64,000 bases of DNA from Rachycentron canadum. Its lineage: Eukaryota > Chordata > Actinopteri > Carangiformes > Rachycentridae. Location: the NCBI GenBank assembly GCA_038496675.1, contig CM076649.1, positions 20,565,422 to 20,629,421 on the forward strand, read 5' to 3'. How positions within the stretch are numbered: position 1 is the stretch's first letter; the number at the start of each line of letters is the position of its first letter. Position numbers and translations under genes: made by a program. The notes under the pieces are model-generated. The model saw only the letters and a program-made list of their open reading frames with translations. It was not told the DNA's origin and searched no databases. Positions 25,060-45,229 of this stretch are shown in pieces.

Positions 25060-26264
25060 GGAAAGATAACAGTGACTAGTACATGTGAGCACTGACTTAT
25101 GATTGGCCTGAGAAAATATTAATGTAACCTTTCATGGGCTACTTCACCAAATTACAATAAAGCATTGAAACTGATTCTAAAGACAGCGCCGTGTCAAATG
25201 TCTTTCTTTCAATCATGTAAAAAAAGCCAACAATTTTATTCAGCTCTTGTTGGGCTGGAACCAGAAATCAAATGAAAACAAACTCATGTGCTGGGCTAGT
25301 ACGAGTACGGCCAAAATGCCTAAAATCCCCAAAACTTTGCAAGAATTGAAAATGCAATTCAGGAAAAACACCCTAAAAAACAATTTTATTACAGCTGCTT
25401 TATTGGTACAACCAGACAGCAGAGGTTTAGCTCAGGGCTATAGGTTTATCATTATCTGACATGCTTCAACCTTGGCCTATTTCAACCAACAAATAACACA
25501 TTATTCATTCAGTTACTTTGGAGCCAAAATCTGATTTATTGTAGATGCAGTGTTTAAAGTACCTGATATGAAATGTTTGATTTATGTGTCTTTCAATTAA
25601 ATTCTTCATAACACCCTTTAGTTTTCCAGAAAATGTGTACCTGGTTTCTGGCTCATTCCTGGGCTGTGACGTCATTGTTGGCACCATTTGGACCCTGATT
25701 GGCCCTCGCTTTCAGGTACTGCCATAATTGTAGTTATTAAGCAGCTGCTGTCTTAAATAATCAACATCCTGACAATGACTGCACAAGCCAAGCAAGACAA
25801 CTTCCAGCGCCAGTTTCCACCAATGTTTGTTTGTTTTCTTCAGGCTGAAAGCCCCTGGTCTCAAATCTGACAAAAACAAAGCTCTGTGTGAAATCAAGCT
25901 CTGCATAACTGAAATATCTACTGGGTTACAATTTGGAGGGCCTGGAAGGCAACACACAGCAGTACCACACATGAGGAACAGATGCAGAGATGACAGGGAG
26001 TCGCAGCAATAACAGTTGACTCACGCAGTGAGCAGTATGGCAGTCATAAATCTTGAAACACCACCTCAGTGCAGGTGTTCACAGGTGCACTGCTCACAGA
26101 AAGACATGGAGGCTGGCACCAGCAGCTCCAAGCACCTCCATGTCACCTTGGCAGTGACATGCTTATGTTTATAGGAAGAACACCATGAAGCAGTTCATTA
26201 GCACTTCTGGCGCTCTTCTTTGACAGAGTCTTGTAAAGGGCTGAGTCAGAATGGCCTTTGACTT

Positions 26265-26695
26265 AATGGTCCATATTTTAACATCCAGTGTTTCATCTTA
26301 AGTGTTGATTTCCACAAGGAGATATATTTGTGGTTTAAAAAACATCTCAGGCTTCTCTCAGTAACAACAGGTCACTCAGCCAATCAGAGGAGAGGACCTG
26401 ATCCTCTCTTCTGATTGGCTGACTGTTTTCTGAGTAATCCAATAAAAATATAGCAAATAAACACAGGTGTCCCGGTGGGCGGGGCTTGAGGGCATAGACT
26501 GCTTTGTTGTGACATCACAAAGTTCCAGAAGTCCTGACAGCTGGTTTTAAGACTCAGTGTCTGAAAACAGGCTGTGAGCATTTCTCTGTGGACTGAGACC
26601 TTTGATACTTTCACTGTATTAATGTAGAACACAGACCTAATTTATAATCACAGACATTGAAATCTTATTTTATACTGTTATATGGGACCTTACAA
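26265..26695 (+). mobile_element. MITE-like non-autonomous element, most complete copy
   Basis: It opens with 'taatggtccatatttta' and closes with 'tgttatatgggacctta', which are roughly inverted complements (GGTCC.ATAT / ATAT.GGACC), suggesting short terminal inverted repeats. Internally it has 'cagccaatcagaggagag' and its near-inverse 'cttctgattggctgac', then 'tgacatcacaaagttccag', 'gtcctgacagctggtttt' and 'gagcatttctctgtgg'. It is about 430 bp with no coding capacity. Related copies are at 11800, 15040, 40265, 51415, 59290 and 61838. Confidence 0.75.
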
Positions 26696-28639
26696 TTGAA
26701 TTTTCTCTTTGTAATCAGTGTCTGTCAGCGCATGGGTGTTGGGTGTCACACCAGAAAATGTTTGCTAGTAACTAAAAATTTCAAATGATAATGTTATTAT
26801 TAAAGGATTCCCCCTGTAATCCAACGATTTTGCAGTGTGTTAAATTGTTAATACATATATTTCAGTACTGATGACCTGCAGCTGTTTTCCACATAACAGG
26901 TGATATAATGATTCCACTGATCCAATGGAATCAGTAAAACCTCACTTCGTGGTCCATTTCATTGCTGTTCCTGAGCTTTCATTCATATGATGATTTTTAT
27001 TAAGCCAGCAGTGTTTTTCTAGTTGTCAACCAGTTGTACATGTCCCACTCTTCTCAGAGTTTCATCCATGTTTTTTGAAACAAAGCAAAATAAAAACCAG
27101 GGGAAAACTGGGTAATTCTATCATCTGCGATCATCTAAGAGATGATTAATCAATTCATTTCACCAAGGTGGTCAGGGTGGTCCTCATTGTGTAGACAGGA
27201 CAATAAAACAAACACACACACTTACAAACTTTATAAACTGATAAACCATGGTGGTAGACTGGTTCTTCTGACCTGACATTACTATTGGTGACACCATAGC
27301 ATGGGCACAATGACCCTACCATGTTGAAGTACTGAAGTACCTATTGTACACAACAGTTATCAGAAATCAACAAAATATTAATATAAACAATATTGGAAAT
27401 CTGATTAATAATTTACTTTACAACTTCAACCAAATTCATCACATCAACAGTAAATAAAAGTTAAAGAATGGAGTTCTACTGAGAAAAGGTTGGCAATATT
27501 CTTCCTTATGCAACATGAAACACACCAGATGATGTATTTAATATCAGTAAACAAAGAAAAAACTCAAACTAGCAGACTCAAAGATGGCCACTGAGACCAC
27601 ATGGCATGTGGGGGAGGGGGAGTGTGAGTTTCTTTGTTAAGGTCAGTTCATGTAGTCTAAAGGGGGCCAGATCATAAGTGTTAGCTGCATGTAAGTCCTA
27701 GTACTGAGATGTGCTACAGGCATGTGTATCAAGTTAACAGTGGCTAACCAACAACCTAAGCTAATGCAACAACAAAGCTCCGTGGATACATAAACCTAAC
27801 TGCCCTCAGTACAGTTGCACTGACAAAGGTTAACAGTTCTGTGCTGAGTTGTGCAGTGGTATGCTCTGCTAGTTGGGGTTACCTGTTCCATGCTAACTCT
27901 GTCATTGCATTGCTTGTAAAAAAAAAAAAAAACAGCTGTCTGACTTTGCGTTGTAGCAGCTGTCTCTGAATGAACTTATTCACTCTTAGTTCCTTAAGCA
28001 GGAACCTGTGTCGCTGCTGTTAGGAAAGAGTGAAGTGAGGCAGTCTGCTGTGAGAAGTTGGGGCTCCTGGACAAAGAGCTGTTGTTCGTGGATTTGCCAG
28101 GGAACAAAGGGGGGACAGCTGGTTTTGTTGTCTGGTGACACCTTGGGTCACATGTCACACGATAACCAACACTCACTAGTAAGAAAGGTCTCTGGGGCAG
28201 GTCATCTCCAGGTGTGTAGACTGAAGACGTGAGGGATGTGAAGTTCACAACAGCCTTGTTTTGTCTGTGGAACAAAAGAACACGTGGTTTCGACCATCTT
28301 CAATTGACTGAGGCCCAACGTACCATAGGAATACTTAAGCATGTAGTACCTTAGTAGATACCAAAGCTGATCTGAGCATACCAGGGCACCAGTGGTGTCA
28401 GAGGCTACCTATCTATCTATCTGACTCATTCTATCTGAATCAGTGACACTGATTTGTCAACTTCTGCTTCCAAAGGTCAAGAGGGAGCGTTCAGTTTGAC
28501 ATTACTGAAGCCTTTGTGAAGGATACATTACCACATAGGACCCAACGTTACATACACTGAGCAAGAATAGAAGTGCTTTAAACTAAGCGTTCTTTTTTAG
28601 GAACACACACACGCACTCTGCGACAAGATCCTGAGGCCT

Positions 28640-29045
28640 ATTATTGTGCCTTCCACCACTGTCTTGTGTTGCAGCATCATGGACACAGCTCCTGCTGAAA
28701 ACATCCCAGTGCTTGCACGACTTGCATGGTCACCAGGCGTGTCACCCACTGAGTATGTTTGGGAGGCTCAGCGTTTTTGACTTCCTGCCAGTATCCACCA
28801 AGTTTGCACAGCCGTTGAAGAGGAATCAACAACCTGATCAACTTTGTGTATAGGGGATGTGTCGCACACTGTGTGAGGCAAGTGGTTGTGACACCAGATA
28901 CTGTCATTTTGCACATCTGTAGCCCAAGTGTGAAATTTACATTTGCTAAGAACATAAAGAAAAATATGTTTTGTGTGGTTAGAAAAAGTCTGATCTTTCA
29001 TTTCAAAAACAAAAGTGTTGCATTTATAGTTTTGTTCAGTGTACT
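28640..29045 (+). mobile_element. Tc1-like transposon 3' part (second family)
   Basis: It encodes the C-terminal end of a Tc1-type transposase: 'MDTAPAENIPVLARL' near 28680, 'WSPGVSPTEYVWE' near 28725, a diverged 'VPASIHQVCTAVEEE' stretch near 28785, then 'INNLINFVY' near 28826 after a deletion of about 20 bp. The right terminus 'gtgttgcatttatagttttgttcagtgtac' (29014-29043) is typical of fish Tc1-like elements. The 5' half is missing. Frameshifts and stops make it inactive. Confidence 0.88.
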
Positions 29046-29634
29046 GTATATGGAACAGTAGGTTTGTTAATGAAAAGAATGAATGGACCTAAGAGAGACC
29101 CTAACATCTAATATCAGTTCTCCATCTGTGTGTTTCATGTTGATGTGAATAAAAAAAGTGAGGCGTGGAACAAGCCAGTCTCCCTGAGACACCAGATAAT
29201 GTTGTTGGGTTCTCAGTGACAGAGCCTCGGTGTTACTCTAACCAAGGCTGTTTGGCCAGCTGCCTTTTGAAAGCGTCACGCTATTGAGGCAAAGTTTAGC
29301 TGAGGAATGTTTTGTACTGATTATTCTGGGAGTTAAGACCTTTTCTATTGCTCTGATTGAAATCCTTCTTGACATCATCCCCTTGCAATTGTAAAGCCCC
29401 CCCTCCCTGCTTTCTTCTCATTTGCTATTTCCACAAAATAAATAGCATCCAAATTTTATCTGGGCTTTGCATGGTTACCATCTTCTTAATGGGCAGTCTG
29501 GCCTCTCGATGAGACGAGGAGCATTTTTGGGGGGCACAGTGTGGTTGTTGGGGCAACGTTGTTGAGGAGTGAATGAAGCAGATGTCAGAGTAATCCATCA
29601 GGCAGCAGCTTCGCACTCCCACTGCTCACTGAGG

Positions 29635-29679
<45 letters not shown>

Positions 29680-29806
29680 CTGTGACACCTGCAGCGCGAC
29701 CCTCACTTACACCTACTTCACTCTGATCTGCCTCATCGGCCGGACGAAATGTAAAATACATTAATTAAACACAAAATCACATTGTTCTGTTAATTCTGAG
29801 ACAACA
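29046..29806. other. intergenic between Tc1 remnant and wnt7a 3' end
   Basis: No gene was recognised. It includes a (CA)n tract. Confidence 0.5.
29636..29677. repeat. (CA)n microsatellite
   Basis: About 21 uninterrupted CA units just beyond the putative wnt7a polyadenylation site. Confidence 0.97.
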
Positions 29807-29812
29807 TTTATT
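29807..29812 (-). terminator. candidate poly(A) signal of wnt7a
   Basis: TTTATT on the plus strand is AATAAA on the transcribed strand, about 1.15 kb after the wnt7a stop. Other A/T-rich candidates exist closer to the stop, so the choice is tentative. Confidence 0.35.
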
Positions 29813-30962
29813 AAACAGAAACAGACGGGTCTACACGACAAAGTTCAACAATAACCTCTGATTTAAGAGCACTACAGCTTTTTGGTGACATGATTTCATT
29901 AGTTCAGTCACATACTAAAAGAAAATCTTTTGTGACGATTGAGTCCTTGTTTTAAATGTCATTGTTAGGGCAGAGCTGGGTACAAAAACCTTAACACTTA
30001 CTGAAATGACCAAGTATCAAAAACTGGCATTGAATTCTTTGATCAGATATTTCACGATCACTATTTAATGCTTCAGTGGGTAAAGAAATGCTAAGGGAAA
30101 TATCTTACACAGAGATAGAAAATAAATAAAACAATATTTATATAAAAATAATCTCTTATAAAATATATTCTATCAACCAACATTGAGGGAATTTTCTGTC
30201 TGGAAGCTCGTGTTTCCTCCTGGTGGTGTCAACTTAGCTTGAAGAGTTAATATGGCAGCTCGCTCACAAACTACAAAAGTTTCCAGACAACTAGCAGCAA
30301 ACTGGAGGGGAAGGGGAAAAGAAAAAAAAGCAGAAAACAATAAAACAATACTATCATACTGAGTCCAGAATCAGTAGTTTAATGTTATTCTGTCAGACCA
30401 GTTCAGGTCCGACTGTTTCAGGTTTCAGCTCCAGTGTTTAAGTTGTCTTGTAAAAAAAAGTCATAAGAAAAATCTTTATACTCTTAAGTGCACTTGAATA
30501 TTTTTTTTGTTTTTTTTTTTACAAAAATACCAGGTATCTACACCAACCAACTCAAAACCAGATTTAGTTGACAGAAAAAAAATTCAATATGATCAGTAGT
30601 TTTCTCACTGAATAAATTATTAGTCTAGAAAAAGAAATAAAAAAACTATCACTGTTTGAGGTGAGTCACGCCACTGGACAAGTGTGGCCCACAGAGAAGT
30701 CAAGCCTGGGGCATGAAATGGCATTAGAGGAAATAAAAATAAAATAAAATGTATAGGTTTAGGCCATAGGTTGAGTCCAGTGTGATGGCCGATGTGCACT
30801 GGCGTCAGTATAGCCAGCACAAGTTGAAGGAAGTTGTCATCATGATTACCGTGACTGTGTATCAGACATAAAGAAACCTTCTTCTTCTGAAATACATCAC
30901 CACACATGCACGCACACACACAGTCCAGTCTAGCTGTCTGGATACATGTCCAATAAATATCT
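29813..30962 (-). other. probable wnt7a 3' UTR
   Basis: AT-rich, gene-free sequence directly after the wnt7a stop, with poly-A/poly-T runs (30500-30530) and no open frame of note on the transcribed strand. Its extent is inferred only from the candidate poly(A) signal. Confidence 0.45.
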
Positions 30963-39423
<8,461 letters not shown>

Positions 39424-39708
39424 GGTGGATCAGTGCTCTGCTGTTGCAACAACCTGCTTTATTTGTCTATGGAGTCCTGCGGGACCTCCAGGTGGAGAAA
39501 GCTCCTCGGGACGAACCAGCGGTGGTGGAGGCGGACTCGTCCTGCTTTCATCTGGTAGGTGTCCGGTGGTGTGAGCCCGTGGTGGGGCATCGGGGCTGCT
39601 GTCCTCAGGTGAAGCAGCTCGGCTCCTCGCTTGATCGGGCCGAGTGCGCGTCTACCTTTTTCTATCAGGGCGTGTTCAGCTGAGCGCGGAGGATCTGCCT
39701 CTGAGCCG

Positions 39709-39731
39709 CTCTCAGTCTCAGTCTCAGTCTG
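39709..39731. repeat. TCTCAG short tandem repeat
   Basis: Almost four hexamer units in the wnt7a 5' region. Confidence 0.8.
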
Positions 39732-39760
39732 CAGGTACACGCTCACACCATCGGTCCTGC

Positions 39761-39795
39761 GCCGCTCACAGCCGCTCACAGCCGCTCACAGCCGC
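39761..39795. repeat. 10-bp tandem repeat x3.5 (GCCGCTCACA)
   Basis: Three perfect consecutive units plus GCCGC within the CpG-rich wnt7a upstream region. Confidence 0.95.
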
Positions 39796-40264
39796 CGGCC
39801 TGGGCGCCCCTGTCAGCTCGCGGACACCGAGCCCTCCCCGGGACCCCGGATCTTCCGCGCACTTGAGGAGTCCATCCCGCCACTGAACGGTAGCTCTCTG
39901 ACGGAGCCACTTTTTATTAATGGGCCCACAATCAACGCCCCTCCCACCGCCCCTGTTATCTGGGCACACAACAACTGCACCGGTGGGGGATCTGTATTCA
40001 GTCTCTTTCTATTTATGTGCTTTTACTCCGACTCACTTGTTCTTACTTTTTAGTTTTTTATACAAGACTCATCATCATCCCATCAAAATGTCACGTGCAA
40101 CTCAAATTCAAATGACCGGCACCATCTTCACCAGGTGAAGCATTCAAGCGCTGCAAACATTGTAATGTAGCAATAAAAATAAGCCAATACTTCAATAAAG
40201 CTGTCTGTCCGTGTCTGAAGGCAACTCCTATTTAAATAAATGCACAAATGCATTTTGTGTGTAA

Positions 40265-40737
40265 TATGTGTAATGGGACCTTTAAGCTAAAAGGCCCGTG
40301 GGTTTGATGTCATTAGTGTTGAAATCCAGATCAGTGGAGTTTTATTTCTCCTCTCTCTGGTGACAACACGTCAGTAAGCCAATCAGAAGAGAGGCTCTGA
40401 GCCTTGTTTCTGATTGGCCGACGGATTTTTGTGCATGAATGAAAATATAGCAGATTTCATGTGAATACTCAGAGAAACCAAATTCTGTAAGGCTGGAAGG
40501 CTGGGTCCTGATGGTCCGTACCGGGGGCATAGATGAGGGGGGTGTATACTTTGTTGTGACATCACAAAGTTAAGGAAGTCCTGATAATTCATTTTAAGAC
40601 AATGTTTTTGAATGAGCTGTGCACATTTTGTCCATGGCTTACACACAGTGATACATTTAAATCCTGATATAAGATTTAAAAATGCCTTATAATTAGAGGA
40701 CATGGACACCTTACTTTACACAATTTGGGGCCTTTAA
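40265..40737 (+). mobile_element. MITE-like repeat copy
   Basis: Same order of blocks as at 26265: 'agtaagccaatcagaagagag', 'tttctgattggccgac', 'gtgacatcacaaagtt', 'gaagtcctgataa', 'atgagctgtgcacattt'. Bounded by 'taatgggacctttaag' on the left and 'tttggggcctttaag' on the right. Confidence 0.75.
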
Positions 40738-41392
40738 GTAAATAATGAACTCTTCCTCCATCTCAGTATCAGATTAATTCAACATTTCCATGTTTCAACA
40801 GGCTGGTGCAAAGCTTGTCTGCCAAACACCATCAGATTTAGGATTTCGATGCATTTCTGTGTGAATTAGTTTGGGGAAAGTCTTTCACAACACTGACACT
40901 GAACAGTCTGGAGAAAGTCTTTACAGGGTTCATTTGTCCCTCAAAACAAACACGGGAGGAAATCGAGAAATTGAATTGAAGCCACATCGTCAATTTGTTT
41001 AGTCATTGGTGTGAACAACACTGTGGGTCTGGCCCAGCAGTTGCAGGTATGATAGTGTAACAGCTGCAGAACATCAGCCAGGAAATATATTGCCTCTTCA
41101 TTTAAGACTGATTCAGTGCCTTCATGTGGTCTTCTGTGCAGATGGTTTGAGGTTTGAAATGACTATATCACCATCTGCTGTCACCTCTGTGGAACTACAT
41201 CATGTTCAATAGCACATGGCTACAGTTGGGGCTGTGCTGTTTCCTGCAAATTGCCATAAAGTTCAGTTTAATTTAGTTTTTTAATTTTGCACAATTATAC
41301 ATACATGCATTTATAAAATATATTAAATACGTACATACAAAATACATCATGAAAATGTATGTCCTAAAAATAATAACTTAATAGATTCAAAA

Positions 41393-42120
41393 TATACAGT
41401 ACTGTGCCAAAGTCTTCAGCCACCACTATCTTTGTTGTTTAAACAAAGTTTTAATGACCATCTATGTTTATTAAGTTAATATTATCTCTTTATTAAAATA
41501 CAAACTCTTGAACTCTTTTGGGGAGACTCACACATTGTCCATGATTGGACCTAAAAACTCTCACTTTCAAACAGATCTTCATTCTAGTCTCTGTGAGCTT
41601 TAGCATATTTTAGTCTTTTCTCCCTGTTCCCCTTCTGAAAAAGTGGTTTCTTGGCTGCTGCCCTTCCACAAAGCTCATTCCTGATCCAGCTTCTTCAGAC
41701 TGTCGAAGGTCAACTTGGCTTCATCCTGATGAAGCTGCCAGATGCTGAGCCAGGTCCTTGTTGGACTTCTTCTTCTCTCAAAGAAGAAACTCTGAGAAAC
41801 GTCTCAGGTTTTGAAAGTTTTCTTGTCCTTCCAGTCCTTTTTTTGTCCTTGGCCTCTCCCGATTCTTCAAATTTCTTTACAACAGCTTGAACACCACATC
41901 TTCAGTATCCAGTCTGTTTGCTGATTTCTCCTTGACAGTGGCCTTGATGATGCTTAATGATGATTTGATGTCTAACTCTGTGATCTTTGTCAGTTTGAAT
42001 AAAATGATGTGATTAAAAGTTGGTCTTATACATATTAACAGCTTCCAATGAGTTAACCTCATACAACATGTGTAATTTTATTGTAAGGGGTCACACTAAA
42101 TACTTAAGCCCCTTAAGCCT
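41393..42120. mobile_element. Tc1/mariner-type DNA transposon remnant
   Basis: The left end 'acagtactgtgccaaagtc' resembles a known fish transposon terminus (ACAGTGCTGTGCAAAAGTC). Inside, 'tttttttgtccttggcctctccc', 'gtttgctgatttctccttgacagtggccttgatga' and 'ataaaatgatgtgattaaaagttggtctta' fit a non-autonomous or decayed element. 'cactaaatacttaagcc' near 42096 resembles the region before the opposite end. The right boundary is uncertain. Confidence 0.6.
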
Positions 42121-42876
42121 ATAGATTTTTTTTCTGATTCATACTGCTGATTTTTAATACTGCTACACATTTCCTGTATTTTCTGAGAAATATTTATACA
42201 TCATATATATATATTATTGATAAAACAGCAAATCTAATCTGCACACTGTATATAATAAAATTAACAGCAATGATAATATCAAAGAGTAGAAAATGTGAGA
42301 ATGTAATGTGAATGTGTCAATATGAGTTAACATTAATACATGGACGGCAAGAAATTGAAAAAACTGTTAAAAATCAACAGAGGTTGCCTGTCAACAACTA
42401 TTCTGCACAATACCATACTTTTACTTTTAATAGTTACATTAGTTACATATCGCACGTGTTTATCTAAAAGATTTCTACAACACATTTCTTTTAAACTAAC
42501 TTGGACATTTGTAATTTAATGTCAATCAACCTTTAGGCCACAACTATCTTTCATATCACAACTAATTTTATTACAAAGCTCAAGAAAATACAAAAGGATT
42601 AATTTCTTTCTTTACACTGATCAAATATGAGGAACAATGTCTTTACAAATACGATATAATAGCTAATTGCACATCTAATGTACAGTTATGAAAATATAGT
42701 ACAAGCTGCTGAGAACCAATTCTCTAAGTGAGAAATGAGTATGTAAAATAATCTCCAACATTTCATAAGATAATCAGGATACACAGCAATTTTAATGAAG
42801 ATGCCTCACAGGAGAAATTGTTTAAATATCAATCCCAGAAAATCATTTAATAACAAAGAAGAGATGCCGCTCCTCA

Positions 42877-42954
42877 GGGAAGGCAATAGATTGTATAGTT
42901 ATCTTCTAAACAGGGCAAAATCACTACCCTACAACTATACAATCTACTACCTCA
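42877..42954 (-). ncRNA. let-7f: microRNA let-7f hairpin
   Basis: On the minus strand the 5' arm (42954-42933) reads TGAGGTAGTAG then ATTGTATAGTT, exactly mature let-7f. The 3' arm (42898-42877) begins CTATACAATCTATTGCC and ends TTCCC, matching the let-7f-1 star strand. The arms pair almost fully around a loop of about 34 nt, as in let-7 precursors. It shares a strand with let-7a about 160 nt upstream, so both are probably processed from one primary transcript. let-7 represses heterochronic and growth targets such as lin28. Confidence 0.97.
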
Positions 42955-43065
42955 CACTGAGTGAGCAGCTGGCTGAAACATCAGGGTCCATGAACACACT
43001 GCTGTCAGAGGACTGGCCTTCAGGATCCACACAGGGACGACTGAGACGTGTGCTTGGCACTTTGA

Positions 43066-43136
43066 GAAAGACAGTAGGTTGAATAGTTATCTCCCAGTGC
43101 GGGTGTGACCCTAAAACTATACAACCTACTACCTCA
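43066..43136 (-). ncRNA. let-7a: microRNA let-7a hairpin
   Basis: The minus-strand 5' arm (43136-43115) reads TGAGGTAGTAG then GTTGTATAGTT, exactly mature let-7a. The 3' arm (43086-43066) begins CTATTCAACCTACTG and ends TCTTTC, close to the let-7a-1 star but with A-to-T at position 5 and T-to-C at position 9. The loop contains 'tagggtcacacccgcactgggag'. It is the first of the two hairpins in transcriptional order, as in the human let-7a-1/let-7f-1 pair. Confidence 0.97.
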
Positions 43137-44773
43137 ACCCACAGTGAAAGCAAAGCTGTCAGCTGCAGTGGAAGAGCAGATCAGGGGCGAGTGGTTGATG
43201 ATCAAGAGTCCAAGAGCAAAGAAAACCATCAGCTGATGCTCTGACGCAGGTCAAACTGTGTAGAGTCAAACAGATGAGTAGTTAGTTTTGACATCAATGA
43301 TAAATGAATTATGTCTGCAATACTCATATACTTATATAGAGGTCTGCAGTCATACTATCACTCTGACCACACTATCACTCTTGAGGAGATCACACTCTAG
43401 TGATGTTTGAAAAAAAGCTACTGGGTGCTGCACTCTGGTTGTAATGCAGCACAAGTGTCAGTTTCTCTTGAAAGCAGCTATGAAGTTAGTCAACATGAAA
43501 AGACTCCAGAATAAATTTTATTTGGTATAAAGATACAGATTATTACTCTTACTTATAACTGATCTCCAAGGCAGGAAGTTAGGTGTTAGGTTGCTATAGC
43601 CAAGGCTACTTTGTATCCACTTTTGGATTCACATACGATGCAGGTTAACTCATCTCTGACACCAATTCATTTTCAACCATTAACCTTTCAATATTTTTTA
43701 TTCATTAATATTATTTATTCAAAAGCAACACAAAACATGTAGGTAGCAGACTTCAGATTTTTGCTGACTGTTGCCCGGTTAAAATGACAGATGTCACTGA
43801 CTTTTTTTATTTATTAGATCAGATTACAAGTTTGGCTGCTCTTTGGTTAAGCTGTTTCTGCAGCTGCTGTGTTTCCATCCTAAATCTTTTCAATAATATT
43901 TGACAGGGGATTAAAAACTACTGAATCCCCTCTGCAGGTACACCGACAACGTGTCGTTCCCCACGATGAATGTCACCAGCACTGTTTTATCCCTCCTCTG
44001 GATGAAAAACGCTCCACGTCGGTTTCCAAAACCAACATGACGGAGGCCAATCTGAGAAATAGTACTGTTCTTTCAAAGTTCAGTACCACGGACAGCAGTT
44101 GGAAACGCGCTGAAACTGAAATTGACCCTTGCACACAGACGAAACCTCACCTGCACTGATGCACGCAATAAAATGTGCACCGAGTTAGTGGTGTGCATTT
44201 GGAGACCACTTGATGAATTTCTACTGTTAATAGGAATTAAACTTTAAAAGGTTTGACTATTTTTTATTTGAACTACATCAGACCAGAGTTACCCAACCAC
44301 CCCCTACATCAAGAGGGCCTTTGCTAATGTAGAGGAAACTATTCTTTTAACACACAAAGGCAGCAGATCACACACCATTTATGAGCTAACGCTTCATCTC
44401 TGACTCAATCTGACTCAAGTCAGGTCATTGAACAATGGGACACTGTAAACTCAGTAATTTTTTTTATATATTTTAACAATGTGAAAGATGATTAAGTTTG
44501 TAATCAATCAACGTTTGAAACAAGCTGAGTATCCAGTGACTTGCTGGTTTTATCTGAGAAACCAGTCCGACGCCACAAGAGAATCAATTTACAATGAAAC
44601 TGAAAAGGAAATTTACTGTTAAAAAAATGTCACTGTGATCAACTGATCATTGCAGCACTGCCTTGAAAAAAAAAAAAAAAATTCTTCATAATTAGCTGAA
44701 AAAAATGAGACTCAAACTACAACAATCGGCCAAGAGCATTAAACCAAACAGACTAGTCTGGTCATGTCAGGCC

Positions 44774-44808
44774 GCCCGTGGTGGTGGTGGTGGTGGGGGG
44801 GGGCAGCA
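44774..44808. repeat. (GGT)n then poly-G tract
   Basis: Six GGT units run into a G homopolymer. The following 'gcagcaggtagagtcaccacc' may be a decayed SINE head, which is uncertain. Confidence 0.8.
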
Positions 44809-45229
44809 GGTAGAGTCACCACCTCCCTCAACGAGCTGTGAATCAGTGTCCATTTGAAAGGAAGCATTGGACTCCAGTCTGCCCACTGCTGCCAACTGTC
44901 TAAAGACACATATTTTGGGCTGCTCCGTGAATATGCTCATTTGACTTGCTTTTAACTCAGGGTTTTGACTGAATTAACGAACTTACTCTTTACATTAGAC
45001 CGAATTCTGCCTGTCTGTCTGATACTGGGATCAGGACCGACTCCCTGCACAGGCAGTGGGAGCTAACAGGCTAGCTAGCTCCAACAATCCGCCAACGTGA
45101 CTGGGCACTTCACAACTACAGCATCTCATCTGGATATACTGGCCTTTAGGGTAGTCCTACCACATGTACCAAGTAGAGACCAACGTAAACCCACTGCACC
45201 GTGCTCCGGGAGTAGCTGGCCAGTTAACC

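Larger units (their letters stand above)
21586..28639. other. intergenic with small repeats, no gene recognised
   Basis: It contains two notable palindromes, a repeat fragment and a MITE-like copy (all listed). The 163-codon plus frame at 22936-23427 has no recognised domain, signal or splice structure. Nothing else protein-like was found. Confidence 0.5.
39424..39960 (-). promoter_or_regulatory. CpG-rich 5' UTR / promoter region of wnt7a
   Basis: Directly upstream of the wnt7a ATG, base composition shifts to GC-rich with many CpGs (39480-39900), in contrast to the AT-rich flanks. No clear TATA box was seen. The transcription start cannot be placed from sequence alone. A 106-codon frame (39779-39459) runs sense to the gene within it. 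Confidence 0.65.
39961..42876. other. interval between wnt7a promoter and let-7f
   Basis: No coding gene was recognised. It holds a MITE-like copy and a mariner-like remnant (listed). I looked for a further let-7 family member on the same strand downstream of let-7f and saw none. Confidence 0.6.

Noticed and set aside
43735..43760. 'gtaggtagcagac' resembling a let-7 seed
   Set aside because: The match is partial, lacks the GAGGTAGTAG core, and no hairpin arm is evident.
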